The notes below the pieces were generated by a model that saw only the letters and a list, made by a program, of their open reading frames with translations, did not search any database and was not told where the DNA came from. From NCBI GenBank assembly GCA_029448655.1, contig JACCLO010000003.1, positions 2,418,001 through 2,482,000 of the forward strand: a stretch of DNA of 64,000 nt, given 5' to 3'. The DNA is from Wolfiporia cocos (lineage: Eukaryota; Basidiomycota; Agaricomycetes; Polyporales; Phaeolaceae). A program made the translations under genes and the position numbers. Shown piece after piece: positions 57,207-64,000 of the stretch (position 1 is its first letter; each line of letters opens with the position of its first letter).

Positions 57207-57929
57207 TGCCTATAATTGGGATGACGTTTGGACACAGTAGCATTACCGATAAGACGAGCAAATATGGTGCAGCCGGCAAGCATATCTCATCTCCATGTTT
57301 GCTGTCAAGACATCGTCACTTGTGTGGCGGCGACTATCGCGATATTGGAGGTTAACGTACCACTCTGAGCGCGACCGACTCATTTCTTGTTGGTCGCGTG
57401 CGTGCTAACATTCCTATATCCACACGCTCCGAATGATATGGGCTTGATACTGACTGTATAGGGCGCGAGACGATCAGGCAGAGAGAACAGCGTGCCCACG
57501 CAGTGCTACACCTGGGAAGTCGCTACGCTGTAGCAGTGTTTCACGTTTCCTTGTCATGAGCCTCTGTGCACAATAGTGTTATGATGCGCCTCGCGGAGGA
57601 ACCCATAAATTCACCGTGACTACATAAAGACCGAAAACTGTGGAGGCTGGAAGAGTCTTCATTCACCGTTTCATGATATCATAACGGCTCCTGTGCTGCC
57701 GTCATAGTCCGAGTCTCAGTCCACGCTCTTTAGGGGTCTATCGAAACGATCAGCTGAGACAATCAGTACACCAATACACCCTGCTTCAAAAGGAGAAGAT
57801 GTTCATCTGGCGTCTACAATCAGATACTGTTCGGTTATGGGATGATGCCTGCACATACTAACGACTATCAGGATGCAACAGTCCGCCACTGTTCATCTCC
57901 CCCCGTAGTCCCGTCCAATATTATACGCA
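57207..57929. other. Convergent 3' interval
   Basis: This lies between the stop of VPS25 and the stop of the upstream transporter copy. No gene, repeat or RNA was recognised. Confidence 0.4.
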
Positions 57930-59739
57930 TCAAGTCCTAGCCTTGTGTCTGGTGGTGGCTATCGCAATGCTGGAAGCGCTGGTGGCAATTGCACATATGC
58001 CAACGAAGATCTCAAGGTAACCACAGCCGTATGATCCCCATCCAGTACTATCATGTACTGATGACCCTCGCTTCATATCGAAGAGGATACTGGATACTAT
58101 TGGCCCGACAATGACCGCGAAACTTCTGGAGAGGTATGATGCAGCCCATATCATGCTGGTCTGTTCTGGTTGGCTCCCTGCGCAGTCTGCAGCTGCTACG
58201 GGGCCCACTGACATGTAGCCGCCCATCTAAACGTTCGTTCTTGGTGAGTGATGCTATCGCGAAGACCCATTTGAATGTAACTGACCAGGCCGCCGAAGAC
58301 GATGGCGAAGGTAAATACAAGTGCCGTCGTGTGTGCAAGTCCCCAGAGCGCGAACACAGCTATTGCGCTTCCAAGTGAGCATATGAACATGATCCACGTA
58401 TACGGCAGCCAGTCGACAAGATGCCCGATGATGACCTGACAGACGACGCCTGAAGAGTTGAACAGCGAGAGCGCGACGGACGCCGCGAGCGGCGATGCAA
58501 TGATGCGGGCGAATGGCGCAATATACAGAGATACGGAGTAGTACGATAGAGTCTGCACGGCGGTCGCGACACCCTGTGCCGGGCATCAAGTTAATGTTGT
58601 TGCAGATGTACGCAGTAAGCACGCACTAAGGCCCAGAACTGTGGTTTTGTATGAAGTGCAGCTGTGGAGGTATCAAGCGGGGTCTTCTCTGACTATGTTG
58701 AAACTTCGGTGGCGGAAGTCGTGGTTGGAGACCCAGCAGTGCGATGCCTACAGACAATAACATGGCCAGTGCCCATATACGCAGCGTCCACCGGAATCCA
58801 ACGCGGTTCAAGAGTGCTTGAATTGCGAAGGGAAACACAAAGCCTAGATGCAAAGCTAAGATGTATGCTCAAATATTCAGCCACACTGACTGACTACCTA
58901 TTCCAGAGCCAGAGAATACAATGCCTGAAGCAAAGCCACGGCGCCGGCTGAACCATTGGGGCAGTAATTCGAGAATGGGATAGTACAGCAGACCGCCGCC
59001 GATCCCCAAACCGACGCCTTGCAACATAACAAGCATCCAAATCTGTGGGAGATGAGTGGAATATGCACATAGTAGGCAGAAGAAATCTAATAGAACTTGA
59101 GCATACATTCTTAGAGAAGCTAGCCAGGAGGAGAGACGTGACAGCGGTTCCAAGGCCAAGCCATGTACCTAATTTTCGGTAGTCTGGATACCGCTGGAAT
59201 AAGAACGAAATGAATGTAATCTGGAACATATATTTTAAATGAATTCTGCGGGATCGGATGCCGTGTCACGTACTTCTCCGTACTGGACGGCCTGTGCGGT
59301 GGACCCCACAGCTGCTACGACTGGAGATGCGTCTTGAAAGGGCGGATGAGAAGTGTAAGAATCTGTTAATCCATGTTATTCAGATTAACCCTGATCTCTA
59401 CCCTCAGACAGACTCGGACAGTGCTACCTTGGAATATACATACCATAACTGCAGGTGATCCAATCAATGATGTCCTGAGATCTTGATAGATACCATGAAG
59501 TATGCTCACCTATATTCGAAGTCCCATACCATCAATTCTATGACGAAGGCACTGGCGCAGAATCGCCACGCCTTCCATCCTCCATCGATCTGAGGTAGTT
59601 CTTGCATTGTTAGCATTTCCTGGTTCTCGTCAAAGCTTGACTCATGCTCAGGCTCCCTGGACTCTCTGGTGATGCCATCCGATACAATCGGAGACATTGC
59701 GAACGTGTCTCCCCCGCTAGCATATTCAAAGTTTGACAT
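57930..59739 (-). pseudogene. MFS monocarboxylate-type transporter, probably decaying tandem copy
   Basis: Start MSNFEYASGGDTF at 59739 and end ATTRHKART at 57930 enclose the same exon series as the copy at 60153-61939 (IDGGWKAWRFCASAF, LQGVGLGIGGGLLYYPI, FRWTLRIWALAM, LSYYSVSLYI, GGYMSVGPVAAADCAG). Two lesions are visible. The short exon encoding YGIFQ in the neighbour is altered (four extra bases), so only a 5-nt exon would keep phase. The exon ending before the seventh segment lacks one base in the HFI-FWAL region (near 58640), bringing a TAG at the exon end. All other exons remain open, so inactivation is recent, or one lesion is a sequence error. The substrate would be a monocarboxylate-like anion; unproven. 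Confidence 0.6.
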
Positions 59740-60152
59740 CACGCCTGTCTGAGGATGAATATGGCTCGGTCGGTTATCTTAAGGGTGACTCGCTGGATCT
59801 CGACACAGATCTGGACTGCGCATTAGGACCAACTGAACGTAGAGTGATCGAATGCCCTCTAAGGAACTCTGCTTGTCCATTGGTAGCCGTACCGAATATA
59901 TAACGTAAGGGTAACGGAAAATTCAATTCCAGACCCTCCTATCTAGCATCGGCTTCCGCTTTGCCGGTGATTTAGTTCTCGCCATCCACTTGCCCCTACA
60001 GCGCTATTGAATACGCTGGTGGCGCTCGCGTATATGTTAGACGGAACGGTGCTTGAATAGCACCTCACATCCGATTTCTGCCGCTCGTTAGCTCTATACG
60101 CCGTGTCCACGCTCTATTTCGTCCGAGGCATCCGTAGCCCAAGTACCGCCTC
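59740..60152. promoter_or_regulatory. Intergenic spacer between tandem transporter copies
   Basis: About 410 bp, which should contain the promoter of the upstream copy and the 3' end of the intact copy. No sequence element was identified with confidence. Confidence 0.35.
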
Positions 60153-61939
60153 TCAAGCCCGCACCACTCTCTTCCTGGTTGCTGCGACCACGATACTAGC
60201 CAGGCTTGTGGCGACGGCACAGGTGCCCACGAAGATCTCGAAGTTCTTAAAGCCGAAGGCCCCGTAACGCAGCTCGTTCGTGTGCAGCGCCGATCGGCCC
60301 GTATCGTATAGGACGCCCGAGATGATCGGTCCAATGACGACGGCGACTCCTTTGAGCACCCAGGAGCACGCCCAGATGAGGCTCGACTGCTCGGGCTTGC
60401 TGCCGGCACAGTCTGCGGCGGCGGCCGGGCCAACTGAGTTGAACCCTCCCATCTACGGCGCAGGGGCGTCAGTCAGGCTGAGCACACAGCACGGCATGCA
60501 GACGTGAGCTTACCAGGCCGCCAAATACGATCGCAAACGCGATCACCAGCGGAAGCGTGTGGGCAAAGCCCCAGAGAAGGAAGGCCGCCAGCCCGCCTCC
60601 GAGCGCGCTGACGGACATGATCCACGCGTACGGCAGTCGGTCACAGAGCAGCCCCATGATGATCTGGCAGACGACACCCGAGGAGTTGAACAGGGACAGG
60701 ACGATCGAGGCGTAGAGTGGCGTGGAGATAGCCTTTGTGAAGGTGGAGATGTAGAGCGAGACGGAGTAGTATGATAGTGCTTGCAGGCCCGTGGCGATGC
60801 TCTGTCAAGATACTCAGCGGCTACTGGCATTCGAGGCAGTAACTCTTACGAGGGCCCAGAAGTGTGGCGTCTTGATGAAGTGTAGTTGCGGCGGGATGAA
60901 TCGAGGCCTCGTCTGTCCGCGCTGAAACTTGGGAACGGGAAGCCGCGGCTTCATCCCGAGCAGAGAGATCCCGCCGAGTATAAAGGTGGCGATGCACCAT
61001 ATACGGAGCGTCCATCGGAAGCCAAGACGTGTCAGCATGGCCTCGAGGATGTACGGGAAGGCGAAACCTGATGATGCGATGAACATAGGTTCGCAGATCG
61101 ATAATTGATGTCGCTGACCACCCAAACCAGAACCAGAGAATATGATTCCTGTAGCAAGACCACGGCGCTGAGAGAACCATTGGGGTAGCAGGGCCACAAT
61201 GGGGAAATACATCAGTCCCCCGCCAATGCCAAAACCTACCCCTTGCAGCATGACAAGTTGCCACACCTTGGATACCAATAATATCAGTAACTATCGCCGC
61301 AAATATTAAGTACCACTTGCTTTTGAAGCAAAGCTTGCGAGGAGCAATGAGACGGCCACGACTCCGAGCCCGAGCCAAGAGCTAGCGGCTAGAAAATCGG
61401 GATATCGCTCGAAGAATAAAGAGAGGAAAAGCGCCTGAACGCCATACACCCGAATATCAGAATCAAAAAAAATTCATGGTAGTGTAAATTGACCTCTCCA
61501 TATTGGATAGCAAGAGCAGAGGTGCCAACCGCCGCTACTGTCACTGGGGACACATCTTGGAATGGAGCATTCGAGGTGTAGTAATCTATGTAGGTGTACA
61601 TACGATTAATGATGGTCTGAACGTGGGCGGAGGAGAATACCAAAAGCGTGACATACCCTGGAAGATTCCATAGCTTCCCAGGATGAATCAATGACGTCTC
61701 GTCAATGGTAATTCAGTATGCACAGAAACTCACCTGAATTCGAAACCCCAGATTATCACTTCTATAGCAAACGCAGATGCGCAGAAACGCCACGCCCGCC
61801 ACCCGCCATCTATTGCAGGCAGCTCTTGCACGTTCGCCTCGCTGTCATGAGCTGGCTCTGATATGGGCGTATTCGTAGTGACAGTCCTGATTTCCTCGGG
61901 ACTATCAGCATATACTTCGGCAAGTTCGAAGGACTCCAT
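60153..61939 (-). CDS. MFS monocarboxylate-type transporter, intact copy, 459 aa
   Basis: Eight exons: 61939-61734, 61673-61657 (17 nt), 61585-61494, 61434-61321, 61266-61122, 61067-60850, 60801-60514, 60452-60153. All join to 459 codons plus stop. A polar ~50-residue N-terminus precedes IDGGWRAWRFCASAFAIEVI (helix 1), the YGIFQDYYTS loop, GLGVVAVSLLLASF, VMLQGVGFGIGGGLMYFPI and the RRGLATGIIFSGSGLG signature. Six further helices follow, including SSGVVCQIIMGLLCDRLPYA and FEIFVGTCAVATS. The layout matches fungal monocarboxylate-porter homologues (Mch-type) of the major facilitator superfamily, in the plasma or an internal membrane; the substrate is not deducible. The intron 61320-61267 begins GCAAGT, a GC-AG intron needed to keep frame. 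Confidence 0.9.
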
Positions 61940-63775
61940 TTTGGCAGTCAGCGAAGACACAGTAGGACAATGGTCCACTGATGCCTCTCAGAGAGGGCGT
62001 CCATCAGCATGACTCGGAGTCGATCACGCGGGGACTATTTGAAGTTGTTGATTTGGAAGGCTTCGTACCTGACTGAGAATGGGAATCTCGTGGCGTACGT
62101 AACTTCGGCTTCGGCTATCCCAACTTCGCGAGGGTCTGCTGATATGTTCAGCCATACTGAGCTCGTGCTGAGATAAATCGATGACATGCAACAGAGCCTG
62201 ATAATTTCATGGCTAAGACAGAGGGATGTAATCCGTGGCGATGATTACGCCGATGTAGCTGTCACGATTGTGCTCTCGGTGCTCGAATATAGGAATGATG
62301 TATGCCGCCGCATTGATTTCTTCTCCATATATAATTGCAGTTAGACGAGTCTATCAGATCGACATGATGTATCTGTAACGATTTTGAAATACACACGTTC
62401 GTTATCTAGACTGGCAACAAGGCTCTGGTTTCTTGCGCAACAGCGCCCAATGTCAGGACAGACCGGACACGATGCTCGGGTATTTTATATATCATACAGT
62501 GCGTGAGAATAGCCAAGTAACGTGGACGTTAGGCTGTGGCTGTGAGATACGCGATCATATACTTTAATTGGGATGCAGATAGAGGCGAAATCAGTCCTCA
62601 CTCTGAGGTGCTGATGACGGCGTCAGTGAACGTCGTTCGTGGCTGTGTTTTTATACCTGTTTCGAAAAGTATTGGAAACTGATTGTAAATCGCTGATTGG
62701 TGTAGGATCGGCTGAACCCTGAAACGGTCAGGAATACCCGGGCTCTGCGCCCTGCAGCCAGCATATGAGCTATCTAATGGCTATATCAGCGCTAGCATCG
62801 CACCTGTCTATTTGTATTTACGTGCATTCGTGCCTCCCGACTCGCATTCGTACCCCCGACTTCCTCTTGTGTGCGTATGCATATCAAGATGCGGCCACTG
62901 ATCAAGATGCGAGCGAAACGTGCGGGAGGAGCCCACTCGGCGACTCTCTTGCTTGGCACTCTGCTAGTGCCAGGTTTCCCTCCCTCAGGGCCCATATTGC
63001 GCACCGACGAGAACGGAACATGATAATTGCATGATCGGTGCCGGGGGAGCGCTGCACTGACTCACAAATCGACGAAGATGGTTATGGGCGCGAGCTGCTG
63101 TCACTCGCGGGAGCAACGAAAGACACTCGGGGCGAGTCATTTGAACCCAACGTGACAGATGTTTCCCAGATACGTCGCATCGAGCTAGATCGAGGCCGCT
63201 GATTGCGAGAGAACAGTTTGCCGCGGAGTGTGTCCATCTGCGCTTCTCCGGACCGTCGGACAACGAGAACGGTGAGCAACAGGCTGATAGTGAGCAATAG
63301 CAATCTCTACAACAGGCTGATATTGATGAGCAATATCGACAACGGGCTATCAGCAGTCAGCAGTGATGCTGCTACCTGTGGAGTTGTATCTCCGCTGCAA
63401 CGAGGGATGGTTGTCGTGCCCGAGCTGACAATTATCCGCGACGCGTGCCTGACGCGAGCGCTTGCCCTGAGGATATGCCGGATTTGGCAACCGTAGTATT
63501 TTGCGCGCCACGCGGACTTGGGCCTTGCTTGGGCTTGGGTTGTCACGCGCAAACGGGCTGACAGGCTTGTTACGTTACGTCCATAAAAGCGGCGTCCTTT
63601 TCCTCGCCCTACAGGATCAGACTCTCCTCATCCCTGTCGCTCATTTTTTTAGGTTCGCACGTTGGTTGTGTGCTTGGAGGTGAGCACATCCGCTGCCCAT
63701 TGCATGCTACGACTTCTCTAATCGCTCTTTAGATCGCCCTCTCAACCGTATCGAAAAGGCCATTTGTCGAACAAA
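61940..63775. other. 1.8-kb divergent intergenic region
   Basis: This lies between two divergent genes. Near 63270-63370 there are imperfect repeats of ACAGGCTGATA/GAGCAAT. Only short frames are found and no RNA gene was recognised. A pyrimidine-rich stretch precedes the start at 63776. Confidence 0.4.
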
Positions 63776-64000
63776 ATGTTTGCTTCTCTGGTTCTTACGG
63801 CGATCCTAGCAGGCGCCGCCTTTGTGCGCGCTGACCCGACGCCTACGGCGCCCGGCCCCGGCAACGTCTTTACCTCAGGCGGGGAATGCAGTGTCGAATG
63901 GGAGGCAGACAAAACCGGCGTCTGGACGGAGATGAACATCGAGCTCATGGCTGGCAACAACGAACAGATGCAGTTCCTCGAGAGTGCGTTCACCCCGCTC
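63776..64000 (+). CDS. Ser-rich GPI-type cell-wall protein paralogue, truncated by window end
   Basis: The first exon (63776-63983, 208 nt) has exactly the length of the first exon of the gene at 45758-47077 and ends at the same CTCGAGA|GTGCGT donor. It encodes a signal peptide (LVLTAILAGAAFVRA) and DPTPTAPGPGNVFTSGGECS, then VEWEAD and NIELMAGNNEQMQFLE, about two thirds identical to the other copy by eye. The rest of the domain and any Ser-rich stalk lie outside. It is transcribed in the opposite orientation to its paralogue. Confidence 0.88.
   Translation, partial: MFASLVLTAILAGAAFVRADPTPTAPGPGNVFTSGGECSVEWEADKTGVWTEMNIELMAGNNEQMQFLESAFTPL

Overview
The window looks like nuclear DNA of an Agaricomycete (mushroom-forming basidiomycete). 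The evidence is dense genes with many very short GT-AG introns (about 34-70 nt) and micro-exons, gene families typical of that class (a TKL-type kinase, an F-box/beta-propeller protein, repeat-borne helicase fragments, Ser-rich GPI proteins), fungal LTR elements, and no bacterial features. Exon models were built by hand, joining conserved reading frames at GT-AG (once GC-AG) sites; for most of them all phases close and the summed length is a multiple of three.

Layout: 1-14.6 kb is an accessory, repeat-rich block. It holds a large inverted repeat, tRNA-like SINE heads, a complete miniature LTR element with identical LTRs (3294-5208), diverged related LTRs, an (AG)n tract, minisatellites, a transposon ORF remnant, one Agaricomycete-type gene of unknown function (9978-11003) and a Pro-rich ORF. 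From 14.9 kb a gene-rich housekeeping block begins: a hot-dog thioesterase, a Ytp1-like membrane protein, a helicase-carrying inverted-repeat element, an F-box protein, a coiled-coil protein, a UBA/UBX protein, an unknown gene, a Bet1/Sft1-type SNARE and STT3. 31.9-35.9 kb is sparse. 35.9-50.6 kb carries a KDEL-tagged thioredoxin-fold protein, a Ran-binding-domain protein, several uncharacterised genes, a Ser-rich GPI-type cell-wall protein, RNase H2 subunit C and a HIRIP3-like histone chaperone. 51.8-57.2 kb has a 17-exon kinase-CNH fusion gene and VPS25. 57.9-61.9 kb has a tandem pair of MFS monocarboxylate-type transporters, one apparently decaying. The window ends inside a second copy of the Ser-rich GPI-type gene.

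Functional themes: secretory pathway and ER (STT3, SNARE, KDEL protein, VPS25, UBX protein, GPI proteins) and chromosome biology (RNase H2C and the HIRIP3-like chaperone, divergently transcribed from a 204-bp promoter with three ACGCGT boxes). The strongest candidates for something new are the TKL kinase fused to a CNH domain, the self-priming miniature LTR element, the ACGCGT-rich shared promoter, and the inverted-repeat element carrying a helicase fragment and a 21-bp x10 array.
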